DNA of 64,000 nucleotides from Ahaetulla prasina (GCF_028640845.1 NC_080539.1:194193436-194257435), one strand, 5' to 3'. Counted from the stretch's first letter, positions 1 through 12,304 are shown. Notes: generated by a model from the letters alone, not told the origin. Numbers and translations: made by a program.

Positions 1-1560
1 TAAAATACGAGGTATCTAAATCAGTAATAATACTTTTAGTTTTATTTTATTAGATCTATATATCTTGTAGGTGACATAGCTGGTATTTCTATCTCCTAAT
101 TGTTTCCCTTAACAACTGCCTTATGAGGTAGTTTGATTTAAGGGAAAATGCTTGGCTGTTCCCAGGTGAAAGTAAAGAAATATCTAGTCTGTTTCCAGAT
201 GTTCCCTTGTGAAGTTCTCACAAGGGCAGAATCAAACAGCTTAAATCACTCTATTTCTTCCTTTAAAAAAGGTGGGGGGGGAGACAAGCAGAAAGTGATC
301 TTCCAGGCTAAACTAGAGTGGTACAAGAATTTAAGCTTTCAGTTCACTAGACATAGAGCGTGTATTTAATACATAGCAGTTGATGGAATTTTCTTGTAAG
401 GCTTCATTTGTTTTTCTACATAAATCTCTTTATCAGAAGCTTTGTGTCCTTGAATGCTGCTTGTGCATTGCCAAGAGAAGCCTAAGAGGTAGACTATCTC
501 CTGGTGAAATTCAATTTTATCCCCTGCAGGAATGAGGCTCTATTAAAATTGTGCTCTCGGTTATTTATAGAATCCAATAGTTTCCTGAATGTTCTGGGAA
601 ATTTTCCAGAAACTAGAGTAGCCATTGGACAGTGAGAATAATAGCCCATTAATGTAGCTGCTCCTGAGCGCCTTTTCTAATGTTATCAAGTACAGACTGT
701 TCTTTCGTAGACTGTGGAGTGCTGAACAATGAAGCAGATTGGACAGCACATAGAATGCTGATGATGAAGGAGTTGGTATGACAATGCACATAATCATTAT
801 GGGCACATAATGCACATAAATATATCAAATGCATGTCAATGAGGACAGCAAGGACTTTTCTGCTTCCATTGCTTCCGTAAGAAGATGCTCAGCAAAGATC
901 TTCTGAACAGCATGGGATTCAGTGTCACTACCTTGGAAAGTGTCCTTTTACAACCTTTTGAGACTTGTGAAAAAATTGTATTGCATCTATATAATGATTT
1001 CAGGCTCCTATTTTGTCATTCAGTGCTTTAAGATAATATGTCCTGTCATTGGACTATATCCAATTCTATGGAATAGTTTCAGTTTCTGTGACCTGAGTTG
1101 CTGGTCAAGGTTTCTTCCTTTCATTGATCTCCTCAATTTTGCCCATGAAAATTAATTTGAGCAAACAACAGGGGGTTGACTGAAAAGTAGCAAATGGCAT
1201 CATTAAGAGACAAGACAGTCTAGCCTGCATTACAGAAGCTGTTCGTATGGATATTCCTAAAAACCCCTCTTTTGTCATAGAAGATAATACTCTCCCCCCT
1301 TGGTATTATTTGTTCTTGGGCAATGTGCTCAGGAGGATAGTAATAACCAAATTATGAACATTTCTGCAGGATTATCTAGGTTCACTTTAATCTGAATTCT
1401 AGTTTCGATATAAAATGAAATAAATCTTGGTAATCCTGACATGACATGGTTTCTCTGGCTGGATCTGTCAGTAGATTTTGATGTCATGACTGTACATCCT
1501 CCTCAACTGAATCTGTAGAATATTGTTATTCAGCCCAGATCCCAATACCATTGAGTATTT
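1..1560. other. AT-rich DNA without recognisable gene
   Basis: I see no coding exon, RNA gene or known repeat. Short open frames have no family resemblance. Confidence 0.6.
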
Positions 1561-1572
1561 ATAGGTTGAGCC

Positions 1573-1737
1573 CAGTAGTGGGTTTCAATTTCAGCCGCTA
1601 CCGGTTTGCTTGTGGTCGTGTGCGCACACAACGCTTCTGCGCATGCGCAGAGAAGTCCAGGCAGGTGGACAGAACCTCCCGCTGCCCCCCCTACTGGTTC
1701 GCCAAATCCGGGGCAAACCAGTAGCAACCCATCACTG
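1573..1737. mobile_element. hAT-type MITE with perfect 8-bp TSD
   Basis: 165 bp with inverted termini CAGTAGTGGGTTTC / CAACCCATCACTG and inner CCGGTTTGC / GCAAACCAG. Target duplication GTTGAGCC at 1,565-1,572 and 1,738-1,745. No coding sequence. The 8-bp TSD and CAGTGGTG-like ends fit the hAT superfamily. Confidence 0.9.
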
Positions 1738-1887
1738 GTTGAGCCCTTGTGAACTGGTTGTGCAATACTGCTTAATATCTGTATGAAATAATTGGGCATG
1801 GTGATTAGAAGTATGTTGATGATACCCAGAATTATATCTCAATGGCATCAGAATTATGTGAGACTTTTATTTAACTTAAAATTAATT

Positions 1888-1970
1888 ACCATATTTTTTG
1901 GACTATAAGATGCTCCAGAGTATAAGACGCACCTAGCTTTTGGGGAGGAAAACAAGAAAAAAAATCTGCC
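1888..1970. mobile_element. Fragment of a TIR DNA element
   Basis: ACCATATTTTTTGGACTATA followed by AGAGTATAAGACGCACCTAG and a purine-rich part is one end of a common reptile MITE. The matching opposite terminus was not found downstream. Confidence 0.5.
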
Positions 1971-2129
1971 TCTGCCTCCCAGCAATTTGCCTCCTTGCAG
2001 CAAATAGCAAACAGCCTGGTCAGTGCTAAACCTGCTTCTCTAATAATTGTGCAGTCAGATTCCCACTATCAGAAATGCCACACACAAAGACTTTACCTCT
2101 AACACTCAAGCTAATGAATTTCAAGTTTC

Positions 2130-4260
2130 TTTATAGACAGGCCTTCGCCAATTATTAACATTCAGTAATATTGTTTTTTATTGATAGTTTTAATTTTGCT
2201 TTAATTGGCTTCTAAATTATGCTTTTTTAATTACTGCAAACCCCTTCAAGGTTTTTTAAATAAGAAGTGGTCTATAAATATTTCAAAAATCATAAATAAT
2301 AGATACTACACTTTTTCTCCAATCTTACTCTACTGTACTAGGGAATATCTGAGCGGGGGGTGGGGGATTGGCAAGTGGTGACCAGGCTGTAAGAAAAGTC
2401 CCACCCTGAGCTTTGCTCTATACACTCTCTCCCCAAGCTGCCAGAGCTCCTGGCTGAACAAAGCAGGCAGCTAGATGACAGAAGCTCTGAGACACCTTCA
2501 TGATGATTACTTGATGACAATTTCACAGGCTGTCAGTGACCGTCTTGCCTGAATAGGTTTCCTGAAGGGTAATGGGGTTTAATTGCCCTTTGGAGGAGAG
2601 AGAAGAGAAATTGTGGGAAGCATTTTTAAAAAAATAATCTTCATGAGACAGAGCTGAAATGTGGATGCTGACAGAAGTAGATTTACACAGCACTGGGAAG
2701 CTGTTCTGTAAAACAAAACCTATCTGCAGATATATTTAAAAATTGATCCCTCTATCCCCTCCACTCAAATTTCCAAGATCAACGTTGAGCAGAAATTGCT
2801 AAGGTCCATGAAGGGTGATCTGCATAGGATTAAACAAATCAGCAAGCAAACAATCCTTCATTTAACTGTCTGTTCCATGGTGTCACATTTATTGGAAAGA
2901 GTGATGCTAGGCAAGGCTAAGCAAGGTTAATTGGTTCTTCAAACATCTCTTCATTTTCAGCTTGCTCAAGTCTGTTACTGAAAGGTGATCTTCAGCAATC
3001 ATTTGAAATTCAGCCTTACTACAGTTTGGCCCTGTTTGATGCGTTCAGTAAAGGACTGGAAACATCAGAAAACCTTGTCTGGTCCAAAGGAGTGAAGCCC
3101 TGATAAAATCACTGCAGGAATTTCCTTTATAAACACAAAGGCTGGCATAGGTCGAAAGGATTAGTTTTTTCCATTTTGACTAAAAATTAACTTCTACCGT
3201 GCTCTGGAGAATCAATGCAGATTTGCCCTCTTGGAGCAAATGGCTCCAATGATAGAGCAAGGTCAGCTTGTACCTTCCCTCTCTTCTCCTTGCCCATTCC
3301 TTGACTGGTAAGATAGGCTCTGGCAAATCCGATTTGTTTGTTCTTTTTTCATTCTCCATAGTACATTTGGAACTCTTAACTGGTAACTTGGGAAATGAGC
3401 TGCGATCGCTAAGCAACTGATCCCTTTGGTTGCCAGTTAGCTGACTGATCAGTCACTCCAGCCTTGCAAACCACCTCTGTGTTTGCCATGGGAAAAGAGC
3501 TGAACAAAAAGCACAACTGACATTTGCCATTCAGAGAAATATGGATTTTTCTTTCATTGAAATAAATAAATAAATACACACTGTAGATACCAATAACTTC
3601 TATCATTTGTTTAGAATGTCACTGCCATTTCATTTATTTACTAAATTCAAATGACTTTGAGATTTTGCTACTGGTTTGGGCTTAGACAAAAATCATTTTA
3701 ATTACAATTTAAGGGAAAGACAGGGATTTTTTTTTACTTTTACTGAAGATATTTGATGTAAGGTAAAGCTGATAATATGAACAATTAAATGCATGATATT
3801 GTGTCTCATAATAACTACTTCGCAGAATCTGAGATGAGAATACATAAGAGACTGATAAGAGTTATCCAGCTGAAATGGAGGAGTGGCTCTGGTGCTAGAA
3901 TTTCCAAAACACCTGACATCCATCAACATGGCAAAACTAACAAAAAATTCTCCCTATATTCAGAAAAGTGGAAAAGGAACTGGAAACTAAGACCTCATTT
4001 CAATATTTGGGGATATTGTTGAACAGTTCATAAACAATCAATCTATAAGAGCTGTGAAAACACTAGGGCAATTAGTTGGTGTGGATTTGTTAAGTTGGTG
4101 TGGATTTGTTAACATCAATTGACTGTTAAATGAATCTTATTTCATTTTTGACCAGTTGATACTCTTAGCACATTGATGGGATGCACATAAATAAGGTATA
4201 TTATACTTTAATTTAGCAAAATCTGTGATGAGGAACTCATTCTGAATCAGCAACTAGATA
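2130..4260. other. Unassigned AT-rich DNA
   Basis: No gene or repeat recognised. A small direct duplication of an 18-bp unit (TTGGTGTGGATTTGTTAA) lies near 4,076-4,113. Confidence 0.6.
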
Positions 4261-4264
4261 TGTA

Positions 4265-5300
4265 AAGAGCAAAGAGAATAGAGCTGGAAGGGGCTTTGGA
4301 GGTCTTCTAGTCCAACCCATTACTCAAGCAGGAGACCCTATACCATTTCAGACAAGTGATTGTCCAGTCTCTTCTTAAAAGCCTCCAGTGATGAAGCATC
4401 CAAAACTGCTGAAGACAAGTTGTTCCTGGTTAATGGGTTCTCACTGTTAAGAAGTTTCTCCTTAATTCCAGGTTGCTTCTCTCCTTGATTAGTTTCCATT
4501 CATTGTTTCTTGTCCCACCCTCTGGTGCTTTGGAAAATAAGTTGACCCCCTCCTCTTTGGGGCAACCTTTCAAATACTGGAATATTGCTATTATGTCTCT
4601 CCCTCCCCCCCAGCCCTTCTTTTCTCTAGACTAGCCAAACCCAAATCCTGCAACCATCCTTCATGTTTTAGACTCCAGACTTTCAATCATCTTAGTTGCT
4701 CTTCTTCGCACTTTTTCCAAAATGTCAACATCTTTTTTGTAATATGGTGACCAAAATTGGATGACGTATTCTAGGTGTGGCCTTACTAAGGCTTTATAAA
4801 GTGATACTAATACTTCATGTGATTTTGATTCTATGCCTCTGTTTATACAACAGAGGATTGTATTAGCTTTTTTTGCTGATGTTGCTGTTTCATGTTTAAG
4901 TGATCATTCACTAGGACTCCAAGGTTCCTCTCACAGTTACTGTTTTTGATCCAGGTTTCGCCTAATCTGTACCTGGCTTTTATTTATAACTTTATTTATT
5001 TCTAGATGTTTGCAGATCTGTTTTGTTATTATCTTTTCCATGATCTTCCCAGGTATTGATGTTTGGGTGATTGGTCTGTAGTTTCCTGGGTCTGTTCCCC
5101 CTCCCCCTTCTTTTTTTTTTTTTTTGAAGATAGAATCAGCTCTTTTCCAATCTTCAGGTAATTCCTTGGTGTTCCAGGATTTTTTAGAGATATGGTACAA
5201 TTGTTCTAAGATAACATCAGCTCCTTCAGAACCATGGGATGTAATCCACCAGGTCCTGGTGATTTCTATTCATCAAGATCAGATAGGTGTTTTCTAACCA
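4265..5300 (-). mobile_element. CR1 LINE 3' part with internal deletion
   Basis: The 3' end at about 4,275 (GAGCTGGAAGGGGCTTTGGA) extends through the C-terminal RT/maturase-like region to about 4,945. There it jumps to an earlier RT block (SWNTKELPEDWKRA...DPGNYRPITQTSIPGKIMEK) at 4,950-5,270. The middle of RT, including the YADD motif, is missing. Confidence 0.85.
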
Positions 5301-5349
5301 TTTTTTTTTTTTGCTTATTTTAATTTTTAGTTCTAGTCTGCCTTTTACT

Positions 5350-6620
5350 GTAAGGGTTTTTGGCTGGTTGGGCTATAGTATAGGATAGGTAGCATGTTAT
5401 TAAGTGAGTCCACACTTTATTAGATGGATCCAACTGAACACAAAAAAAATTAATCAATGATTCATTAGACTGGAGGTATCATAGGACCTGATCCTGAACA
5501 ATTACATTTTCAGTATTTTTCAACATGTTCATTTTTGTCTAAGCTGAGGAGGTGAAGAGAATGTTTATACAGTTTACATATAATAAAAACTATGTATGAG
5601 AGCTAATAATCTAGAATACAGGAACAAAAGTTATTAAAATGTGCTGAAAATAACAGATTGAAATTTAATAAAGATGAATACAAAGTTTTTCCCTCTGGAA
5701 ACAAAAAACAAAATATACAGAAATAGGATATGGAATATGTGGCTTGATAATAGTACGTGTGAAAAAGAATTTGGAATACTAGTTGGTTGCTTACTAATTG
5801 GGGTCTACTGACAAAAGTAAATCCTGTGAATGAATCATTCCACTTTATTCTTCATTCGTTTGGTTTTATTGACACTTCAAAAAGATTGAGACAAACTGGA
5901 ACAAATTCAATGAATCTAACAAACATCATAATAGAACTAAAAATTAAATCCTATGAGTTCAGAACTAAAATAAAAATATTTAATCCTGAAAATTAAAAGA
6001 AAATCTCAAAAATGTCAACAAAGGAAATTAAAAATAATTCATTTAAGTTGCAGAAGGGCAGATTCTGACTAAATGTTAAAAAAATTCTAAGCAGTTAAAG
6101 TTTCTAACCTGTTAAACGTAATACCACAATGGTAGATTTCTGTTCACTGAATATATTCAAGACAGCCATCTTTCAAGGTTAATTAATTTGGATACCTTAC
6201 AGAGCATACCCTTCAAATTCTAGAAAGCTTATGAAAGTAAATGTATTAGTCAAAACAACTAAACCAAAACAGTATATTTTTGACAACCAGTTCTGCTGCC
6301 TCCATTGCCACCATCCCTCTGTCAATTGCCAAACAGCTGATTGTCATTTCAGCTACTGTGGTTTAGATCAGCTTTCAATCACCTCACAAAATTCCAGGAA
6401 ATTGAACAATCAAATTTCTGAACTGCTATAAGCAGGTCCAATATCCCACAACATATCATAATATCATACCCTTCTGCTTTTCCTCACATGCTATCAAAAT
6501 AATGATAATCCAGTGCAGATTAGAATGGTATATGAAAAGGGAGGTGCCAAGCATTGAAACTGGTTTTGAAAAGGATAAAGAACAAGGGACATAATTTCTG
6601 ACACACAATGAGGTTGACTG
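5350..6620. other. Unassigned AT-rich DNA
   Basis: Low-complexity A-rich sequence between the CR1 and the (CA)n tract; nothing recognised. Confidence 0.6.
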
Positions 6621-6624
6621 ATAA

Positions 6625-6626
<2 letters not shown>

Positions 6627-6679
<53 letters not shown>
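6627..6679. repeat. (CA)n microsatellite
   Basis: About 26 uninterrupted CA units immediately before the BovB remnant. Open frames reading poly-His-Thr or poly-Cys-Val here are artefacts. Confidence 0.98.
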
Positions 6680-6680
<1 letters not shown>

Positions 6681-7640
6681 TAGACTTCATTGATTATAGA
6701 AAACTCTTCAACTATATTGACTGTGTCAGTCTATGCAATGTGGTTAGGAAACTAGAAGTCCCAGAACATCATCCTCACAACAAAATCATAAACACAAGAG
6801 AAAGCCACAATCCTGACAAAAATTCAAAACAATCAGGCTCCATATGAGTAAAGGAATGGGAAAGGCTGTACACTCTTATGCAACCTACAATATAAATTGA
6901 ATATTTATTGAGGAAGCATAGATTGAAAGAAGATGAGCCTGGTTTTAAAACTGGAGGAAAAAATGTCCAATAACTATGCTGATGACACTATTCTGATAAC
7001 TGAAAAAACAAACAAACTGGAAGCCCTAGACAGTAATGAAAGTGAAGAAACAAAGTGAAAAGAGAAAGATTAAATATAAAAAAGATTAAAGCAATTACAA
7101 AAACCATAGTAACCAGCCTTAACATTGACAATGTGGCTATTGAAGAAGTGGATAGCATCTGACTTTTAGGCTATCCTATCTGTCAACAATAAAGGGGCAA
7201 GTATCTATGGTGGCAGAGTGGTTAAAATGCAGTGTGCATTTACTAACTTGGCTTGCAGCCAGGAGTTTGATCCTGACCAACTGAAGGTTGACTCATTCTT
7301 CCATCATTTCAAGGTTGGTAAAATGAGGACCTAGATTGTTGGGGCCTTATGCCCATTCTGTAAACTGCATAAGGCACTATGAAGCAGTATGTAAGTCTAG
7401 GTGCTATTGCTATCAAGAATGGATACCCTATGAAAGTAGAAGTTGGACTTTAATGAAGCAGGCTAGAAACTTCAATGAAGCAGGCTAGAAATAGCATTCA
7501 TGCTTTAAATATTTTATATTACAGAAGACTCCTGTGAATGCCATGGATAGCCAAGAAAATAAATTCATCATAGAATAAATCAATGCAGAGTTCTCATTTG
7601 AGTAACATATGACTATCTTAAATGACATTTTGACTATTTT
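6680..7640 (+). mobile_element. Decayed BovB (RTE) LINE, split by a SINE
   Basis: Plus-strand remnants of the BovB RT: FIDYRKLFNYIDCVSLCNVV near 6,683, a GLKEDEPGFKTGG block near 6,920 and a degraded ADD motif near 6,980. After the SINE at 7,200-7,412, C-terminal blocks resume (LDFNEAG near 7,445; an MPWIAKK-like block near 7,540). Stops are frequent, so this is an old copy. Confidence 0.65.
7203..7412 (+). mobile_element. tRNA-derived squamate SINE
   Basis: The pol III A box is TGGCAGAGTGG near 7,210 and the B box GTTTGATCC near 7,266. The body has AAGGTTGACTC...CCATCATT...GGTAAAATGAGGACC and TAGATTGTTGGGG, and the 3' end is AAGTCTAGGTGCTATTGCTA. It is inserted into the BovB remnant. Confidence 0.8.
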
Positions 7641-7644
7641 GACA

Positions 7645-8333
7645 ATTATAATCTATTTTCTTGTAAATAAATAAAAGGCTTCTAGTTTGAAACCCTGCAA
7701 AATATGTTCAATTACTGTTTTTCCTTTCTCTGTACTACTTATTTTTCCCTGGGATTTAAAAACATCTACCAGTCACTTTTATCCCCTCTTTTATCTCAAG
7801 CAACTGTAAAAATTATTTAATGATATATTTTGTCAAATTTTCTTAGTTCAGGTATGATTTTCTATAGCTAGCTTAAAAATCAAACTGGCATGAGCTCAAG
7901 ACATGAGCAGTTTAAAGGGAACACTGTGGATACAGTATGCTCATACATTCACTATTTCAAGTAGAAAAGGCTATGCAAAATGGCTGCTGTTAATTATATG
8001 AAACCAGTTTTGTAAACAAATACTGTGTTCTCATTTATTGCTTTGTAGAATCAGCTTGGATTTTATCTGGCTGAGCTGCAAATTGGGAAGTTCCTATTGC
8101 ACAGAGATCCAATCCCTGTAGATCAGAGAAGTTCCAAAAATATGCCAAGTTATAAACAGTTAAACTTCCTTCACTCTGGATAAAAAGGGTTGGCTTTTCT
8201 CACGAGGATCAAAAGATATGAGTTGAAAGAATTGCCTGCTATTCAGCCAGCAATGCTAATTTTAACTGAATTTGATTTGTTATGAATACTGTACGCTATG
8301 TTACTCCTCTATTTACTTATTTGTATATAAATT

Positions 8334-8335
<2 letters not shown>
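7645..8335. other. Unassigned AT-rich DNA
   Basis: Lies between the BovB remnant and the (TA)n array; no feature recognised. Confidence 0.6.

Positions 8336-8338
<3 letters not shown>

Positions 8339-8430
<92 letters not shown>
8339..8430. repeat. (TA)n microsatellite
   Basis: About 46 uninterrupted TA units, self-complementary and likely length-variable. Confidence 0.98.
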
Positions 8431-8431
<1 letters not shown>

Positions 8432-8614
8432 CTTGTCTATTAAAATATATCTTACAAACAAATGTTGCGTAATTAATTTAATCCAATTCATTAAATCTTC
8501 TATAACCACTTACAATAATTATTGTTCATTGTTATAGAAAAATCCTAAAGATGATGCTTTATACTATATATGCAGTCTTAGGCTTTTTGCTTCCATTAAT
8601 TTAGAAAATAGAAA

Positions 8615-8720
8615 TAATAGGGTTGGAAGGGACCTTGAAAGCGTTCTAGTCCAACCCTCTGCTCAAGCAGGAGACCGATGCCATTCCAGACAAATGGCTG
8701 TCCAATCTCTTTGGGAAGTA
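8615..8720 (-). mobile_element. CR1 3' terminal fragment
   Basis: About 100 bp: GGGTTGGAAGGGACCTTG, then TCTAGTCCAACCCTCTGCTC and ACAAATGGCTGTCCAATCTC. Minus orientation, heavily 5'-truncated. Confidence 0.8.
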
Positions 8721-9059
8721 AGCTGTTCAATTTGATTATTTTTTCTCACTGTCTATTTTTCCTCAATGTTAATTGAAAATGAATGGCTTATTGGCAGATC
8801 GAATGGGAAAAGCAGGAATAAGTTTTTGGCAATCTGAAAAATTATCTTGTCTCTTCAGGTGTACCCATGTAAAGCCCCTTCACTTTCCACAGTACCTGGA
8901 GACAGCTGAGAGCACCTTCTGAACAAACTATGATTTAATGATTTTAAAACATGAGCTTTGTACCTGCTTTTGGGCATGCATTTCAAGCCACTTTTCAACC
9001 CTGCTGTATCATGGCTGTTAAGGCCATTTTTTTCTTCTGTTCAGTAATGTTCAATTCTT

Positions 9060-9243
9060 GGACATTGGTGGATAAGTCCCTGCAGTTTTCTTGGTGAAGT
9101 TTTTCAGATGTGGTTTGCCATTCCCACCTTCTAGGGCTGAGTGACTGACTTAAGGACACCCGATTCGCTTCATGCCCAATGTGGGACTAGAATTAATGGT
9201 CTTCTGGTTTCTAGCCTGATGCCTTCACCACTACACCAAACTT
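9060..9243 (-). mobile_element. Sauria-type tRNA-derived SINE
   Basis: Reading on the minus strand from 9,243: GTTTGGTGTAGTGGTGAAGG (A box) and a B box AATTCTAGTCC near 9,190, then GTCAGTCACTCAGCCCTAG and a 3' part AACTTCACCAAGAAAACTGC. The arrangement matches squamate Sauria SINEs. Confidence 0.75.
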
Positions 9244-9249
9244 TCTTTC

Positions 9250-11240
9250 ATTTATGACCAATTACATGATCATAAAGTGCCAAGATAGAGTATAACATAT
9301 AAGATGCTGAGCAATACAAACTTATTGAAAACCAGCAACAACAGCATCCCAGAAGGAGTCAGGTTTGCGTTCAGTACTTACACTGCAAGAGTTGAGAGAA
9401 CTGCAAAAAGCATATTAAGCCAAAATACCAAACATGGTAGAGAACAATGAAGCAATAAGCAGCTGAATACTTTCTTGCAACCTTGCAACCTGTTAACTCT
9501 TGCATGCTCAGCTCCTCCTGGCACACAGTCAAGTGTCATCAATTCTCTTGCAGCAGTTTGCGTGTTCTCCTGCTAGAAGTTATTATCAACAAGATACCTC
9601 TGCATAACACAGCTTTTTCAGCTAATATCCTTATGTCTGTCTCAAGAACTGGGTGATCTCATGTCCTGTTTGGGTCATTTGGTCCAGACTCAGGGACCCT
9701 GAGTTGGAAGGTCTTGCCAGAGCAGAAATTAATTCCAGAATATCAGGGTTGTGGGAACTCAGAATGCTAGGGAATCCATTCCTGCTAATCTTTAGTCTGA
9801 TGCAGGTCTTCATTTCACCACCTCTTCTGCAATGCTTTGTACATCACTTCTATTTACTATGCATTGTCTTTTATTATATTACTGTAACTGATTTTTTTTT
9901 TTTAATCTGCAAAGAAAATGGCATACACGGAAACACTGCACTAGTCTAACAGAGGTAATCAGTGTACAATAATGGCAGATAATTCCTCTTGGTTTAGCAG
10001 GGATCTTGACTTGTGGAGCAAGTAAAGCTAGTTGATTTGCAAGCTCAGGGTTATTTTTTTTTATGGGAGTACAACTTTACCCTTCTTACTTGCCTCAATT
10101 TACATGACTAGATGAGGATCTTCATTTTATCTGAATTAATATATAGTGTATTGGCTTTCATGCATTGGGAACTGGCAGCCAGAAGAGAATCAGATATATT
10201 TGGCTAAACTGAGGTAGGGCTACCAGGGCTGCAAAAATGACCAAAATGATGGTAGCAAAGAATAATAGAAAAACTCTTACCTCTTTCTTACTGGCTAGGG
10301 CTGTTTGATGTTTGCAGTTCATTGTAACTATAAACAATGTTACAAACTGTTTCCATTATTCTAATGCTATGAAAACATACTAATTTCTAGGGGCTCTGAT
10401 GGGTGTCTTACCAGAAGTACATGAACTGCAACGTTAAGCAATACATAAGCCAACTGTGCCAACTAATGAAGAGGCTGCCTTCTCTCTTTCCCTCCCTCCT
10501 TCCCTCTTTTGTTTACTCTTCTAGCTCTGTTTCAGATTAAAGGTTTGTTATGTCGTGGCTGCAGGTGTGATCATACCATTTACCTCAGCTTAAATAAAGT
10601 TTAAGCAGGCTTCTGGACCTCTAGAGAAGGTATATTTAGCTCAAGCAGTAATGGAAAGAGGCAGACTCTGCTGTGGGTACTGTAGTCATATCTTATTCGT
10701 CTTATGGATGGAAAGGTTAGGATTTGTAAGAATGAAGTGGTCTTCCAAAATGAATTCCTAAGAAAAATAAAAAGTGTCTCCAGTTATCAAAAGTCTGAAA
10801 TACTTCAGTAACAAGACTCTTATTCAGAATTTAGAGTAAAAATCAGGCTGTGCATAATATCCAATATTCTCAGTAATCACTCAGTGTTTGGAAACTCCTT
10901 CATTTATAATGGCTCTTCTACACCAGCTTTATGTTGTTGCTTATAATGGCTTTATGGTTAGTAATATAGTTATTTTTCCATTTAAGAAGCCCAGTTGAAA
11001 ATCACAGGATGTGATTGTTAAGATAAAGCCCAAGGGAACATTATTTATTTATTTGTTTGCAGGATAATAAAATATACTCTATCCATGTTTCTAGAAATCC
11101 ATCAGTCAGCAAGTAATGGAATCAGAGCTGGTAGATAACTTAATGACAATTCTAATATATACCTTGGTAAAAGATCAGAAAGTAAAAAACAGGCAGAAAT
11201 TTTATTTGTGTAAATGTGCCATTAGAGAAGAATATTTGTA
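9250..11240. other. Unassigned DNA
   Basis: A 98-codon open frame at 9,653-9,949 has no recognisable family and overlaps an open frame on the other strand. No UNC80 exon was found here. Confidence 0.6.
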
Positions 11241-11244
11241 GCTC

Positions 11245-11418
11245 AAGGTTCTCTGTGAGTGCTCTCTGAGCTTGGTTGATTTCTTGCAGACATTTCATTA
11301 CCCAAACTAGGTAACATCATCAGTGAACATCAGTGGGCACTGATGATGTTATTTAGTTCTGGCAATGAAACATCTGTAAAAAAGCAACTCAAGCTCAGAA
11401 AGCACCAAAGACCCCTCA
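11245..11418. repeat. Palindromic Penelope-like fragment with hammerhead-like cores
   Basis: Two inverted arms, about 11,247-11,325 and 11,334-11,415. Each carries CTGATGA followed by GAAA: 11,340-11,346 and 11,367-11,370 on plus; 11,323-11,317 and 11,296-11,293 on minus. Between them a TTACC/GGTAA stem is complete on the minus arm. The arms end in AGCTCAGAAAGCACC-type sequence. Similar motifs occur in Penelope-like retroelements; assignment here is by memory and inference. Confidence 0.5.
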
Positions 11419-11744
11419 AATGTGACTTTCATGTATGATACATTCAGATCAAAAGCAAGCACCCTCTGACTAAGTATATGCTATTTAGAAAGAAATTAGA
11501 AAAAAAAGAACAGGGTAAAAAGGATGGCTACATTTCTCTGGCAAACCTTGGATGCTCAATATTACTTAATTTTTAATTGTGTAAGTGATTGTGTTTATAA
11601 CCTTTTTAAAAATAATCCTTCTGAGTAATGTAGTGTTATCAGGACACTTGGCAACCTAAACCTCACTTCTAAATAATAAATCAGAATCAAGATGGGTCTG
11701 AAGAACTGGCCATATACTCATACTCTTTGATTATTGTTGGTTGG

Positions 11745-11937
11745 TTGTTTATTTATTTATTGTATCCTTTTACTATTTTTACAAATAACTCAAGGTTATG
11801 AACACATCCAACACACCTCCCATGTTCTATTTTCCTCACAACAACAACCCTGTATGGTGAGTTGAGCTGAGAGAGAGTAACTGGCCTGTCACCCAGCTGC
11901 TTTCATGCCTAAGTCAAAACTAGAATTCACAGTCTCC
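11745..11937 (-). mobile_element. Sauria-type SINE, 5'-truncated
   Basis: Minus strand: GGAGACTGTGAATTCTAGTT, then AAAGCAGCTGGGTGACAGG, CTCAACTCACCATACAGGG and the tail CCTTGAGTTATTTGTAAAAA. The 5' promoter part is replaced by the CR1 fragment that starts at 11,938. Confidence 0.7.
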
Positions 11938-12302
11938 AATGATGAAGCACCCACAACTTCTGAAGGCAAGCTATTCCATTGGTTGCATGCTCTCACTATT
12001 AAGAATTTACTCTTTAATTCTTGGTTGCTTCTCTCCATGTTTAGTTTCCATCCATTGTTTCTTGTCTTGCCTTTTGGTGCTTTAAAAAATAGTTTGACCT
12101 CCTCATCTTTGTAGGAGCCCCTTAAATGTTGGAACACTGCTATCATGTCTCCTCTAGTCCTTCTTTTCACTAGACTAGAAATACCCAATTCCTGTAACTG
12201 TTCTTTGTATGTTTTAGCCTCCAGCCCCCTAATTATTCTTGTTATAGGGAGGTTGGACTAGAAGACCTCCAAAGTTCCTTCCAACTCTATTATTCTGCTA
12301 TG
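11938..12302 (-). mobile_element. CR1 fragment with an inverted 3' terminus
   Basis: 11,938-12,243 is CR1 in minus orientation (C-terminal RT region, [20 protein letters not shown] on the minus strand). It is joined directly to a plus-orientation CR1 3' end at 12,248-12,300 (TTGGACTAGAAGACCTCCAA ... CCTTCCAACTCTATTATTCT). The two parts therefore point in opposite directions. Confidence 0.8.
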
Positions 12303-12304
12303 AG

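Noticed and set aside
561..834. Overlapping minus-strand open frames as a downstream UNC80 exon
   Set aside because: The peptides do not resemble the UNC80 C-terminal region and lack consistent splice sites.
6456..6847. Open frames with poly-Cys-Val or poly-His-Thr over the (CA)n array
   Set aside because: Translations of a dinucleotide repeat on both strands; no gene signal.
8272..8472. Open frame with long Ile-Tyr repeat
   Set aside because: Direct translation of the (TA)n microsatellite.
9653..9949. 98-codon plus-strand open frame as a gene
   Set aside because: No recognisable family, an overlapping antisense frame of similar length and no splice or promoter context.
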